Shown piece after piece: positions 9,163-18,252 of a stretch of 64,000 nt of DNA. Source of the DNA: Pseudorhodobacter turbinis (GTDB lineage: Bacteria; Pseudomonadota; Alphaproteobacteria; Rhodobacterales; Rhodobacteraceae). The DNA lies in contig NZ_CP039965.1 of NCBI RefSeq assembly GCF_005234135.1, positions 558,001 through 622,000 of the forward strand, in the 5' to 3' direction. How positions within the stretch are numbered: position 1 is the stretch's first letter; every line of letters starts with the position of its first letter. The notes beneath the pieces are model-generated. The model saw only the letters and a list, made by a program, of their open reading frames with translations. It made no database searches and was not told where the DNA came from. A program made the translations under genes and the position numbers.

Positions 9163-10484
9163 GCCGTCTCTCCTGCCGTATCAATCCAATCGTAAAGCCA
9201 TTGCGCGGTGCGCAGCAGCCGTGCATCGCCGCCACGTGGGCCGATCAACTGCACCCCCAGCGGCATGCCGTCCACCTCCAGTATCGGGATGGTCACGGCA
9301 GGCGTTCCGCACAGCGTCCAGATCCCGTTGAACCGCGGATCGCCGGTTGTCTCACGCCCCGGGGCGGGGCCAAGGGCGGCCGGGCACAAAATCGCATCGC
9401 AGCGCTGGAACACCTCATCCAGCATGGCATTCAAAAGCTTTGGCCAATCAAGTGCGGCGATATAATCGCGGGCAAGGATGGTGTTCCCCTCGGCAATCGC
9501 CTCGGTAATGGCCTCGGAAAGCCCGCCCCGCGTGGCATAGGCGTGGTAACAACGCGCCATCTCGGCAAGGTTGATGCGGCGGCGTTCTGCCTCGGCCTTG
9601 GCGAACAGATCGGGAAGGGTGATATCGAACGCCTGCTCCCCCAATGCCGCGCCCAGCTCGGCAATCGCGGCAAGGGTTTGTGGATCGGCGCGCTCCGATC
9701 CCGGCATTTGCAGGCAGGCAAAAATCGGAGGCAACGGCGCGCCCGCCATCACAGTACGCAGCAGGCCGGGCGGCGGCACGGGAACGCCGTTTTGCTCAGG
9801 TGCAAACAGCACATCACAGATCAGCGCCGCTTCACGCGGGGTGCGGGCAAAGACGCCCATCGTATCAAGGCTGGGCGATTGCACCAGCGCCCCTTGCGTA
9901 GAGATCGCGCCGAACGTCGGCTTGAACCCCGTCGTTCCGCAAAATGACGCGGGCCGGATGACAGAGCCACCTGTTTGCGTACCCACCGCCAAAGGCACCA
10001 TCCCCGCCGAGACCGCCGCCGCCGACCCCGAAGACGACCCGCCGGGCGTTCGGTTCGGGTCATGCGGGTTGCGCGTGGTGGAGGGCTGCATAAAGGCCAG
10101 CTCTGTCGATACGGTTTTGCCCATGATCAATGCGCCCGCCGATTTCAGCCGCTTGACCAGATCGGCATCAATGCGCGGCACCCGCCCTGCATCCAGCGGC
10201 GTGCCGTTTTCGGTGGGAATGCGCGCGGTGTCGATCACATCTTTCAATGCGACCGGAACCCCGTGCAACGGCCCTATGGGCCGCCCCGCCTGCCGCATAT
10301 TGTCCATCGCCTCGGCCTGACGTCGGATATGATCGGCGTCATACCATGCAAAGGCACCGATATCCGGCTCGACTGCAGTGATGCGTGTCAGATAGCCCTC
10401 GGCGGTATCCGCAACGGAAGTTTCCCCCTTGGCCAAGGCATCCCGCAGGGCCAAGGCATCGGTGTAAGTGCGATCAATTCCCAT
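9159..10484 (-). CDS. Amidase, amidase-signature (GatA-like) family
   Basis: Ser-Ser-Lys amidase of 441 residues. The catalytic Lys is in 'GVPVALKDVIDT', and the Gly/Ser-rich signature is 'RTPGGSSSGSAAAVSAGM', followed by 'VGTQTGGSVIRPASFCG' with the nucleophilic Ser. It hydrolyses an amide of unknown structure in the cytoplasm; it lacks gatB/gatC neighbours and so is not the tRNA amidotransferase subunit. The start MGIDRTYTD overlaps the end of dctM by 11 bases; a start 42 bases further upstream is less likely. Being fused into the TRAP operon, it probably acts on the imported compound. Confidence 0.88.
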   Translation of the reverse strand: MGIDRTYTDALALRDALAKGETSVADTAEGYLTRITAVEPDIGAFAWYDADHIRRQAEAMDNMRQAGRPIGPLHGVPVALKDVIDTARIPTENGTPLDAGRVPRIDADLVKRLKSAGALIMGKTVSTELAFMQPSTTRNPHDPNRTPGGSSSGSAAAVSAGMVPLAVGTQTGGSVIRPASFCGTTGFKPTFGAISTQGALVQSPSLDTMGVFARTPREAALICDVLFAPEQNGVPVPPPGLLRTVMAGAPLPPIFACLQMPGSERADPQTLAAIAELGAALGEQAFDITLPDLFAKAEAERRRINLAEMARCYHAYATRGGLSEAITEAIAEGNTILARDYIAALDWPKLLNAMLDEVFQRCDAILCPAALGPAPGRETTGDPRFNGIWTLCGTPAVTIPILEVDGMPLGVQLIGPRGGDARLLRTAQWLYDWIDTAGETA

Positions 10485-11895
10485 AAAACTGGCTCGGCAG
10501 ATAAAAGACGATTTGCGGGAAGACATACATCAGGATCATCGCGATGAACACACAACCCAAGAACGGCAGGCACCCCGCGAAAATCTGCGTCAGCTTCACT
10601 TCCGGCGGCGCGATCCCCTTGAGGTAATAGGCCGACATCGCCATCGGCGGCGTCAGGAAACTGGTTTGCAGATTCAACGCCACCAAGACGCCAAAGAACA
10701 GCGGGTCAATTTCGAATATCACCAAAAGCGGCAGGAAAATCGGCACAAAGATGATGATAATCTCGGACCATTCCAGCGGCCAGCCCAGCAAAAAGATGAT
10801 AACCTGCGCGAGGATCAAGAACATCAGAGGGGTGAGGTTAAGCGATTGCACGAACTCGCTGATAACATGCTCTCCGCCCAAGTATGAGAACACTGAGCTG
10901 AAGGTATAAGAGCCCACGAACAGCCAGCACACCATCGCCGTGGTCCGCAACGTCAGATAGACGCTTTCGCGCATCCGTTGCCATGTCATCGCACGGTACA
11001 AAAACGCAAGCAAGATCCCGCCAAGCGCGCCGATAGAGGCGGCCTCGGTGGGCGTGGCAAGGCCGAACAGAATGGAGCCAAGCACGGAAAGGATCAAGAA
11101 GGCCAGCGGCACGAATGAGGTGATGACCATCCACAGCAGCTTGGCTGCGGGCACATCCGGCACCTCATCTTTGGTGGGGCGTGGGGCCACGCTTGGCTGC
11201 AGGATCGACCGCCCGATCACATAGGCCAGATACAGCCCCGTCAGCGTCAACCCCGGCAGCAAGGCCCCCGCATAAAGCCGCACGATCGACACATTGGACG
11301 CTGCCGCATAGACGATCAGCATGATCGACGGCGGGATCAAAATCCCCAAGGTGCCGCCTGCACAGATAATCCCGCTGGCAAAGGACGGATCATAGCGCGC
11401 CTTGAGCATCGCAGGCAGAGCAAGCAACCCCATCAAAGTTACCACCGCACCCACGATCCCCGTGGCCGTGGCAAACAATGCGCAGGTGATAAGTGCCGCC
11501 ACCCCCATGCTGCCCGGCATCCGCCGTGACGCGATATTCAGCGTGTCAAACAGCCGGTTCACGATATTGGCACGCTCGACAATATAGCCCATGAACAAGA
11601 ACAGCGGCACGGCTGTCAGCACCTCGTTGCTCATGACATTATAGGTTTGGTTGACGAACAGATCGAATATTCGACTGTTGAATAACCCCTCCCACCAAGC
11701 GCTGGTCTGATCCCACCATGAGGCCGTATCAGCATCCAGCCGATCATAGGATCGCCACATCCGGCGCGTATCGAAATAGGCGTAATAGCCAAAGCCGATC
11801 CCCATTGCCATCAGCGTAAAGGCAATCGGAAAGCCAAGGAAAACGAAGACGATAAACAGCCCCAACATGAAAAGGGCGATTTGCGGATCGGTCAT
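10474..11895 (-). CDS. dctM: TRAP transporter large permease (DctM family)
   Basis: The 12-TM sodium-driven permease subunit of a tripartite ATP-independent periplasmic transporter. The 473-residue protein is strongly hydrophobic, with 'LFMGYIVERANIVNRLFD' and 'CAGGTLGILIPPSIMLIVYA', which are typical DctM stretches, and a final 'LQTSFLTPPMAMSAYYLKG'. It belongs to the branch often labelled mannitol/chloroaromatic compound transporters, which in practice includes carriers of 2-oxo and hydroxy acids. The start overlaps the dctQ stop as ATGA; the stop overlaps the amidase start. Substrate unknown. Confidence 0.93.
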   Translation of the reverse strand: MTDPQIALFMLGLFIVFVFLGFPIAFTLMAMGIGFGYYAYFDTRRMWRSYDRLDADTASWWDQTSAWWEGLFNSRIFDLFVNQTYNVMSNEVLTAVPLFLFMGYIVERANIVNRLFDTLNIASRRMPGSMGVAALITCALFATATGIVGAVVTLMGLLALPAMLKARYDPSFASGIICAGGTLGILIPPSIMLIVYAAASNVSIVRLYAGALLPGLTLTGLYLAYVIGRSILQPSVAPRPTKDEVPDVPAAKLLWMVITSFVPLAFLILSVLGSILFGLATPTEAASIGALGGILLAFLYRAMTWQRMRESVYLTLRTTAMVCWLFVGSYTFSSVFSYLGGEHVISEFVQSLNLTPLMFLILAQVIIFLLGWPLEWSEIIIIFVPIFLPLLVIFEIDPLFFGVLVALNLQTSFLTPPMAMSAYYLKGIAPPEVKLTQIFAGCLPFLGCVFIAMILMYVFPQIVFYLPSQFYGN

Positions 11896-12476
11896 GAATG
11901 GGCGTCCTTTTCGGCTTTGCTCGCCTGCTGCATCAATAGGTCTTCGGTCTCGAATACGTCTTCATCCGCCTCTAGCCATTCGCCGGTGCGGATACAGTGA
12001 ATGCAGCGAAATACCTCGGCAATGCCTTGGATAAACAGCAACACACCGGCCACGACGATCACGGTTTTAAACTGGTAAATCGGGATGCCAGCCGGGCTGC
12101 TGACGGACACCTCGCCGTATTGCCACGACCGTGCCGCATACTTCCAACCGGCAAAAATCAGGGCCAGAACGCCGGGGAAAAAGAACAGGATGTATAGCAC
12201 CAGATCCACCCGTGCCTGCCAGCGTGTTGACCATAGCCGGTAAAGGAAATCCCCCCGCACATGGCCGCGCCGCGACAAGGTATAGGCCCCGCCCATCATG
12301 AAAAGTGTGCCATACATGATAAAGGACATATCCAACGCCCAAGCCGTCGGGCTGTTAAGGACGTAGCGCACGAACACTTCATACCCCGTGCCAAAAGACA
12401 TCAACACGATAAGCCAGGCGAAGGTTTTGCCGAACCATGCAGAGACAGCATCGGCGAACCGGATATAGCTATACAT
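11892..12476 (-). CDS. dctQ: TRAP transporter small permease (DctQ family)
   Basis: The four-TM small membrane subunit that pairs with DctM. It is 194 residues with hydrophobic segments at about 18-37, 50-70, 92-115 and 134-155 and 'YVLNSPTAWALDMSFIMYG', the segment where DctQ proteins are best conserved. The C terminus is acidic ('EADEDVFETEDLL'). GGGGAAC lies upstream of the ATG. It sits 58 bp downstream of the binding-protein gene dctP and overlaps dctM by four bases, so the three are one transcription unit. Confidence 0.9.
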   Translation of the reverse strand: MYSYIRFADAVSAWFGKTFAWLIVLMSFGTGYEVFVRYVLNSPTAWALDMSFIMYGTLFMMGGAYTLSRRGHVRGDFLYRLWSTRWQARVDLVLYILFFFPGVLALIFAGWKYAARSWQYGEVSVSSPAGIPIYQFKTVIVVAGVLLFIQGIAEVFRCIHCIRTGEWLEADEDVFETEDLLMQQASKAEKDAHS

Positions 12477-12534
12477 TAAAAGTTCCCCAAGGTTTGCGAA
12501 AATGCCCCCGCCGCAAAGGACGGGGGCCGCGCCA

Positions 12535-13665
12535 TCAAAGCTTCAGGCGATCAGGGAAGTAGTGATTATACGCAAGCCCGTAATCCGGCGCGTTCATCAG
12601 CTCATAGAACACGACGTCCTTGACCCAGGCGCGCTGGCTGTCGAGGCACTTCTTCATATAGGGATCGGCCTCCAGCTCTGGGATCAGCTCATCCCAAGCG
12701 GCGATCTGGGCGGCCAGAATCTCATCCGAGGTGCGGACGATATTGACCCCTGCCTCTTCCTCTAGCCACTTCAGGTCGGCGGAATAGCGGCGCGCGGCCT
12801 TGGCGACGTTGGCCGTGGAAACCGCCTCAACCCCGTGGATCAGGATCGCTTTCAGATCCGGTTCCAGATCCTCCATTAAAAGACCGTTGAACAGGAACTC
12901 AAAGCTTTCCGAGGCTTGGTGATAAGACGCCAGCAAATAGTTCTTGGCCACATCCTGCGCGCCAAAATCGCGGTCCGAGGACGGGTTGTTGAACTCGAAC
13001 GCGTCGATCACGCCACGCTCCATCGCGGGGACAATTTCGCCGCCCGGAAGCTGGGCCACCGACATGCCAAGCTTGGCCATCAGATCAGCGGCCAGACCTA
13101 CAGTACGGTATTTGAAGCCCTGAAGCTCTGCCACGCTGGAGACGGGATTTTTGAACCAGCCAAAGGGCTGCGCTGGCATCGGGAAGGCCATATAGCCGTC
13201 GATATCAAGGCCCATGATGTCTTGTGTCAGCTCATCATAAAGCGCCTTGCCGCCGCCTTCATAAAACCAGTTCATCATCGTCGTGGCCGACCCGCCAAAC
13301 ACGGGGCCGGTGCCAAAAAGCGATGCCGCCTTATGCTTGCCGTACCAATAGACCGGCACGTCATGGCCGATATCCAAAAGCCCGTCATTCACCGCATCAA
13401 GCACCTGAAACGCGCCGACAACGGCCCCCGCAGGCAACAGGTCAATCTTGAGCCGCCCGCCCGACATCGCCTCGACGCGGGTCACATAATCCTGCGCCAT
13501 TTCTTGCCAGACGTTGGACGATGGCCAAGCCGATTGCATCTTGAGCACTTTAGGTGCCTGCGCCAAAACCGCAGGTGCGGCCAATGCACCAAGGCCCGCA
13601 GCCCCACCGCCCAGTGCGGATTTTTTCAGAAATGACCGTCGGCCCATATTTCGAGTATCTGTCAC
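12535..13665 (-). CDS. dctP: TRAP transporter substrate-binding protein (DctP family)
   Basis: Periplasmic binding protein of the TRAP system, 376 residues. It begins with a Tat signal, 'GRRSFLKKSALGGG', ending near AQA. The mature part has the TRAP-binding features 'RLKIDLLPAGAVVGAFQVL' and 'PGGEIVPAMERGVIDAFE', the latter matching the ligand-anchoring stretch of the TakP/lactate-binding type, so a 2-oxo or hydroxy carboxylate is a fair guess. The GTG start is supported by GGGAGG six bases upstream; MGRRSFLKK six codons later is the alternative. It is the first gene of the operon dctP-dctQ-dctM-amidase-small protein. The 259 bp upstream hold no gene I can support. Confidence 0.92.
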   Translation of the reverse strand: MTDTRNMGRRSFLKKSALGGGAAGLGALAAPAVLAQAPKVLKMQSAWPSSNVWQEMAQDYVTRVEAMSGGRLKIDLLPAGAVVGAFQVLDAVNDGLLDIGHDVPVYWYGKHKAASLFGTGPVFGGSATTMMNWFYEGGGKALYDELTQDIMGLDIDGYMAFPMPAQPFGWFKNPVSSVAELQGFKYRTVGLAADLMAKLGMSVAQLPGGEIVPAMERGVIDAFEFNNPSSDRDFGAQDVAKNYLLASYHQASESFEFLFNGLLMEDLEPDLKAILIHGVEAVSTANVAKAARRYSADLKWLEEEAGVNIVRTSDEILAAQIAAWDELIPELEADPYMKKCLDSQRAWVKDVVFYELMNAPDYGLAYNHYFPDRLKL

Positions 13666-13924
13666 GTCAATCCTCCCAGATTATCCAAGTCTGGCGCCAC
13701 GAAAGGCACCGACCATTTTGACATCACAGGCCACCAATCCGGCGGCCTTCTACCGATATAGCTGCCCCCGTTAAGGGGAAAGCTTTCTTCCTCCCACAAC
13801 ATGTCTAGGATGGAAATTTGACCGAGTAAACAAAAATGCTGCCCCCGCAGATTATCACATGATCCGCGCTTAAACTTTGGCCCGTGAGGCTGACCGACCA
13901 CGGCTTGCCCTTGCGCGCATGCCA

Positions 13925-14710
13925 TTACGGCAGGATGATTTTGGTGTTTTCCGCGCCTAGGGCCGCCGCCAATGCGCCATCGGGGCGCCTATCGGTGACA
14001 AGATGCCCGATCTCGGCGATATCCGCGATTTTGACCAGATGGCGCTGCCCGAATTTGCTGCCATCCATTAAAAAATACCGCGTGGCGCTTTGCTCCATCA
14101 TCGTGCGCTTCACCGCTGCAAAGCCGTCGATTGCCTCGCTTACGCCCGCCTCGCTTAGGGCCGAAGCCCCCAGATAGCAGGCATCAACATGATAGCGCCG
14201 CAGAAAGTCACAGGTCTCGGTGCCGACCAAAGCGGCCTCGTCGTTCAGATAGCTGCCCGGCGTCATGATCACCGTTGTCCCCTCGGACGACCCAAGGATC
14301 ATTGCGACCTGCAAGCTGTTCGTTACAACCGTGACCTGCCTGTGCAAAACGGCAAGCGCGCGGGCAAACTCCATCACGGTGGAACCGGCGTCGATCATCA
14401 ATTGCTGACCGTCCTGCACCAGATGGGCCGCTTTATGGGCCAGCCGCCGCCGTTCCTCAAGACGCTCGCGCTGGCGTTCGTCCAGCACCCGACGCGTGCC
14501 CGATGCGCAAGGCGATGCCCCGCCATGGGATTTTTGCAAAAGCCCCTGCGCGCTCAGATCCGCAATATCACGCCGCACTGTTTCGGTCGTAACGCCAAAC
14601 TTGGCTGCCAGATCAACAACGCGCACATGCGGTGCCAATCGCAGCTCCAACAAGATTTGCGTATGACGCTCCGATTTCTTCAGATTGGGGTGATCAGGGT
14701 CGCCGCTCAT
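13925..14710 (-). CDS. DeoR/GlpR-family transcriptional regulator
   Basis: A 261-residue repressor-type protein. The N-terminal winged helix 'RVVDLAAKFGVTTETVRRDI' followed by 'LQKSHGGA' is the DeoR signature. The C-terminal DeoRC sensor domain carries 'DAGSTVMEFARAL', 'VVTNSLQVAMIL' and 'LGASALSEAGVSEA', which in this family bind phosphorylated sugars or polyols. GGGAG lies six bases before the ATG. It is divergent from phnD across 136 bp, so it most likely controls the phn-HAD operon, perhaps sensing a phosphorylated intermediate made from the imported compound. Confidence 0.92.
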   Translation of the reverse strand: MSGDPDHPNLKKSERHTQILLELRLAPHVRVVDLAAKFGVTTETVRRDIADLSAQGLLQKSHGGASPCASGTRRVLDERQRERLEERRRLAHKAAHLVQDGQQLMIDAGSTVMEFARALAVLHRQVTVVTNSLQVAMILGSSEGTTVIMTPGSYLNDEAALVGTETCDFLRRYHVDACYLGASALSEAGVSEAIDGFAAVKRTMMEQSATRYFLMDGSKFGQRHLVKIADIAEIGHLVTDRRPDGALAAALGAENTKIILP

Positions 14711-14761
14711 TGTCGTCTCCCGATTATATTTCTGGATATTACCAAATCTATTAGCGAAAAA

Positions 14762-14800
14762 TGTTGCAAACAGAAAGATAAAGTGTTGCTATTCACAACA
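14762..14800. promoter_or_regulatory. Repeats in the deoR-phnD divergent promoter region
   Basis: TGTTGC occurs twice in the same orientation (14762-14767 and 14784-14789, 22 bp apart), and the second copy starts an inverted repeat TGTTG-N7-CAACA (14784-14800). Position between a DeoR-type regulator and the operon it faces makes these the best operator candidates. No binding motif for this regulator is known to me, so the assignment is inference. Confidence 0.35.
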
Positions 14801-14846
14801 ATCGTCCCGCCGATCCTATGCGGGAACAACCAGGGAGGAGACATAA

Positions 14847-15830
14847 ATGTCCAAGGACAGAATTTTCACGACGAGCCTTTTGGCAGCCCTTGCCATGACC
14901 GGCACGGCCGCCTTCGCACAAGAGGATTGCGCCGAGCGTGGCGCGCTGGATACCATGTTTTGTGACGCAAACGGCGACCTTGTTGCCGATGCACCGACAG
15001 ACGCCAGCAAGCTCAAAGACCCATCGACGCTGGTTTTCGCCTATACCCCCGTTGAGGACCCCGCAATTTACGCCGACATCTGGACGCCTTTCATTGACCA
15101 CATGAAAGCGGTCACCGGCAAGGACGTGCAATTCTTTGCGGTTCAGTCAAACTCTGCCGAGGTTGAGGCAATGCGCTCCGGCCGTTTGCATATCGCGGGC
15201 TTTTCCACCGGGCCAACGCCTTTTGCGGTCAACCTTGCCGGTGTGGAACCCTTTGCCATCATGGGCGCGGATGACGGCCAGTTCGGCTATAAGCTGCAAG
15301 TTTATACGCAAGCCGATAGTGACATCAAGGAAATGCCCGACCTAAAGGGCAAACGCGTGGCGCATACCTCGCCCACGTCGAACTCTGGCAACCAGGCACC
15401 CCGTGCCCTCTTCCCTGATCTGGGTGTTATCCCCGATGAAGATTATGAGGTTACCTATTCCGGCAGCCACGACCAATCCATGTTGGGCGTTGTCGCAGGC
15501 GATTATGATGCGGCCCCCGTTGCCTCTGAGGTTGTTGACCGGATGGCGGAACGCGGCCTTTACGACCCCGCGGACGTGCGCATCATCTGGGAAAGCGATC
15601 CCTTCCCGACGACCTCTTACGGCTTGGCCCACGACCTTACACCGGAGCTGAAGGACAAAATCAAAGAGGCCTTCTTTACCTTTGATTTCGCAGGCACCGC
15701 CTTGGGTGAGGAATTCGCTGGCGTCAGCAAGTTCGTCCCGATCACCTACAAGGACCAATGGGCTGTCATCCGGCAAATCCAAGCGGCAAACGGTGTGGAA
15801 TACACACCACAAGGTCTTGCTGCGGAATAA
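14847..15830 (+). CDS. phnD: Phosphonate/phosphite-type ABC transporter binding protein
   Basis: Periplasmic binding protein of 327 residues with a Sec signal (1-25, ending AFA). It has the PhnD fold features 'VFAYTPVEDPAIYADIW', 'VEAMRSGRLHIAGFSTGPT', 'LKGKRVAHTSPTSNSGNQAP' and 'YSGSHDQSMLGVVAGDYDAA'. The TSPTSNSG loop is where proteins of this family hold the phosphonate oxygens. The ligand could be a phosphonate, phosphite or phosphate ester; the sequence does not decide. GGGAGGAG precedes the ATG. It heads the operon phnD-phnC-phnE-phnE-HAD. Confidence 0.9.
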   Translation: MSKDRIFTTSLLAALAMTGTAAFAQEDCAERGALDTMFCDANGDLVADAPTDASKLKDPSTLVFAYTPVEDPAIYADIWTPFIDHMKAVTGKDVQFFAVQSNSAEVEAMRSGRLHIAGFSTGPTPFAVNLAGVEPFAIMGADDGQFGYKLQVYTQADSDIKEMPDLKGKRVAHTSPTSNSGNQAPRALFPDLGVIPDEDYEVTYSGSHDQSMLGVVAGDYDAAPVASEVVDRMAERGLYDPADVRIIWESDPFPTTSYGLAHDLTPELKDKIKEAFFTFDFAGTALGEEFAGVSKFVPITYKDQWAVIRQIQAANGVEYTPQGLAAE

Positions 15831-15840
15831 TTTTTCTTGT

Positions 15841-15867
15841 CGAGGCCGGTCCTTGGGATCGGCCTCG
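15841..15867 (+). other. Strong intergenic hairpin between phnD and phnC
   Basis: Arms CGAGGCCGGTCC (15841-15852) and GGATCGGCCTCG (15856-15867) pair over 12 positions, one of them a G-U pair, with loop TTG. No T run follows, so it is not a classical terminator. In binding-protein operons such a hairpin usually protects the 3' end of the first cistron's mRNA or attenuates read-through, keeping binding protein in excess over permease. Confidence 0.7.
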
Positions 15868-15884
15868 CTAATAAGGCGTCAAAC

Positions 15885-16655
15885 ATGCTGAAAATTACTG
15901 ACCTCGTCAAACGCTACGGCGACGGCGATCCGGTGCTCAAGAACCTCGACCTGACCATTGAAGGGGAAAGTGTTGTCTCCATCATCGGGTCATCGGGGGC
16001 GGGCAAAAGCACCTTACTGCGCTGTATCAACCGGCTGGTAGAGCCGACCTCCGGTTCGATCAACCTGAACGGGGTTGAGCTGACCGGCCTGCGCGGCCGT
16101 GACCTGCGCGCGGCACGGCGCAAGATCGGCATGGTCTTTCAGGGCTTCAACCTTGTTGACCGGCTGACCGTAATGGAAAATGTGCAATCGGGGCGGCTCG
16201 GCTATATTTCGACATGGGCCGCGATGACCCGGCGCTACCCCAAAGAGGATATCCGCCGCGCCTATCAATTGATGGAACGCGTGGGCATTGCGCAATATGC
16301 TAACACCCGCGCCGACCAGCTTTCGGGCGGGGAACGTCAACGTGTCGGCGTCGTGCGCGCACTGATGCAGGAACCCGATATCTTGCTAGCGGATGAGCCG
16401 ACAGCCTCGCTTGACCCGAAGACCTCGGAACAGATCATGGGCTTGCTGCGCGATCTGGCCGGAGAGCTGAAGCTGCCCGTGCTGATCAACATCCACAATG
16501 TGACCGAGGCCAAGGAATATACCGACCGGATTGTCGGCATGCGCTATGGCCGGATCATCTTTGACGACAAGCCCGCCATGCTCGACCAGGCCGCCATGGA
16601 CGAGATCTATGCCGGCAGCCCCCATGCCGACCGCGGCAAGGTGGACGCGACATGA
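15885..16655 (+). CDS. phnC: Phosphonate ABC transporter ATP-binding protein
   Basis: Cytoplasmic ATPase of the importer, 256 residues. Walker A is 'GSSGAGKST', the Q loop 'MVFQGFNLV', the ABC signature 'LSGGERQRVGVVRAL' and Walker B 'DILLADEPTASLDP'. The PhnC-type insertion between Q loop and signature ('GYISTWAAMTRRYPKED') is present. The start is MLKITDLVKRYG, eight bases after AAGG; longer starts would read through the hairpin. The stop overlaps phnE as ATGA. Confidence 0.93.
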   Translation: MLKITDLVKRYGDGDPVLKNLDLTIEGESVVSIIGSSGAGKSTLLRCINRLVEPTSGSINLNGVELTGLRGRDLRAARRKIGMVFQGFNLVDRLTVMENVQSGRLGYISTWAAMTRRYPKEDIRRAYQLMERVGIAQYANTRADQLSGGERQRVGVVRALMQEPDILLADEPTASLDPKTSEQIMGLLRDLAGELKLPVLINIHNVTEAKEYTDRIVGMRYGRIIFDDKPAMLDQAAMDEIYAGSPHADRGKVDAT

Positions 16656-17446
16656 GCATCGAGCGCGACACCTGGACCAAGCCCCCCTTTATCGCCAACC
16701 CTGCCCTGCGGTGGGCCGTCTATCTGGGCGTGATCGCCTATTTCGGCTGGGTTGGCATGAGTATGCCCATCGATTGGCAGCGCGTTTCCGAAGGCATCGG
16801 ACGGGCGGGTAAAATCTTTAGCGGGGCATTTCCTCCCAGCTTTGAGCGTAGTCAGTTGCTGATTGACGGCTTCCTCGAAAGCCTCAAGATCGCGGTGCTT
16901 GCCACGGCCGGCGGGGTGCTTTTGTCGATTCCTATCGCCTTTATGGCCGCCAGCAATATGGCCCCCCGCCCCGTTTTCTATCTGGGCCGCGCCATCATCA
17001 TCATCGCGCGCAGTTTCCACCCCGTTATCGTCGCGATCCTCTTTGTGAAAGCCGTCGGCTTTGGCCCCTTTGCGGGCGTGTTGACGCTGATCGTCTATTC
17101 CATCGGTTTTGTCGCCAAGATGCTGGCCGAACGGATCGAAGAGATCGACTTCGGGCAGGTAGAGGCCATGCGCGCCGCCGGTGCGCCTTATCTGTCTACG
17201 TTGATCTATGCGATTTTCCCGCAGATCATACCGCGCCAGATCGGTTTGACCATCTATCAGTTGGATTCGAACCTGCGCGCCTCGGCTGTTGTCGGGCTGG
17301 TAGGTGCCGGCGGGATCGGGGCCACGCTTGCCAATGCATTCGGGCGCTATGATTACGATTTCGCATTGGCCATCACAATTGTCATCGTTGGCGTGATCCT
17401 TATCTCTGAGGCGATCAGCGGCATCATCCGGAAGCGTATCCAATGA
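16652..17446 (+). CDS. phnE: Phosphonate ABC transporter permease (first)
   Basis: Inner-membrane permease of 264 residues with about six hydrophobic segments and the ABC permease coupling loop 'EAMRAAGAPYLSTLIYAIFP'. 'LDSNLRASAVVGLVGAGGIG' near the C terminus is typical of PhnE. The ATG overlaps the phnC stop and the TGA overlaps the next permease start, so translation of the three is coupled. Together with the second permease it would form a heterodimeric channel. Confidence 0.92.
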   Translation: MSIERDTWTKPPFIANPALRWAVYLGVIAYFGWVGMSMPIDWQRVSEGIGRAGKIFSGAFPPSFERSQLLIDGFLESLKIAVLATAGGVLLSIPIAFMAASNMAPRPVFYLGRAIIIIARSFHPVIVAILFVKAVGFGPFAGVLTLIVYSIGFVAKMLAERIEEIDFGQVEAMRAAGAPYLSTLIYAIFPQIIPRQIGLTIYQLDSNLRASAVVGLVGAGGIGATLANAFGRYDYDFALAITIVIVGVILISEAISGIIRKRIQ

Positions 17447-18252
17447 CCAGTCTTTCAGAACAGTTTGGCCGCGACGAATGGGCTCGCTTCACGTTCAAAC
17501 AACGTATGTCACGTTATGCCATCTTGCTTGGCTGCGGACTAATAATCGCTTGGGCGCTGACCTCGATTGAGGTGATCTGGCCATGGGTCTGGGGCGCACC
17601 AGAACAGATCGGCGATCTGTTTGGCCGGATGTATCCGCCAGATCCCAGCAACCTTGCCAGCATCCTAAGTGTGCTTTGGGATACGGTGAATATCGCCAGC
17701 TTTGCGACCGCCTTTGCGGTGCTTTTGTCGCTGCCGGTCGCCTATATCTCGGCGCAAAACACCACGCCCAACCGCGCAACCTTGTGGCTGGGGCGGTTGA
17801 TCTTGGTGACCTCGCGTTCGGTCAATACGATCATCTGGGCACTGTTATTTGTGGCCATCTTCGGTCCGGGCGTCGTTGCCGGCATCATCGCGATCATGTT
17901 CCGCTCTATCGGCTTTATCGGCAAGCTTTTGGGTGAGGCCATCGAGGAAATCGACAAGCGCCCAGTTGAGGCGCTGGAGGCCACAGGCGCATCGCGTTTC
18001 AAGGTGATCCTCTATGCCATCGTGCCGCAAGTTATGCCCACGTTTTGGGCGGTCGCGATCCTGCGTTGGGATATCAACCTGCGCGAATCCACCGTGCTGG
18101 GCCTTGTCGGGGCTGGCGGTATCGGGATTGTCCTGCAAGGGGCCATCGATACCTTCAACTGGCCCGAAGTCGCGACCATTCTGCTTGCCATCATTGTACT
18201 GGTCATCATTGGCGAGGTCATCTCGGCCTTCCTGCGGCGGCGGATCCTGTGA
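17443..18252 (+). CDS. phnE: Phosphonate ABC transporter permease (second)
   Basis: A 269-residue permease paralogous to the preceding one, with the coupling loop 'EALEATGASRFKVILYAIVP' and 'WDINLRESTVLGLVGAGGIG'. It has about six membrane segments and a C-terminal basic end, RRRIL. Two distinct PhnE proteins side by side are common in PhnCDEE systems. The stop codon overlaps the GTG start of the HAD gene as GTGA, which ties that protein to transport. Confidence 0.92.
   Translation: MTSLSEQFGRDEWARFTFKQRMSRYAILLGCGLIIAWALTSIEVIWPWVWGAPEQIGDLFGRMYPPDPSNLASILSVLWDTVNIASFATAFAVLLSLPVAYISAQNTTPNRATLWLGRLILVTSRSVNTIIWALLFVAIFGPGVVAGIIAIMFRSIGFIGKLLGEAIEEIDKRPVEALEATGASRFKVILYAIVPQVMPTFWAVAILRWDINLRESTVLGLVGAGGIGIVLQGAIDTFNWPEVATILLAIIVLVIIGEVISAFLRRRIL

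Noticed and set aside
13662..13925. An 87-codon frame between dctP and the deoR-type gene
   Set aside because: No ribosome site, no family, and it covers the expected promoter region of dctP.
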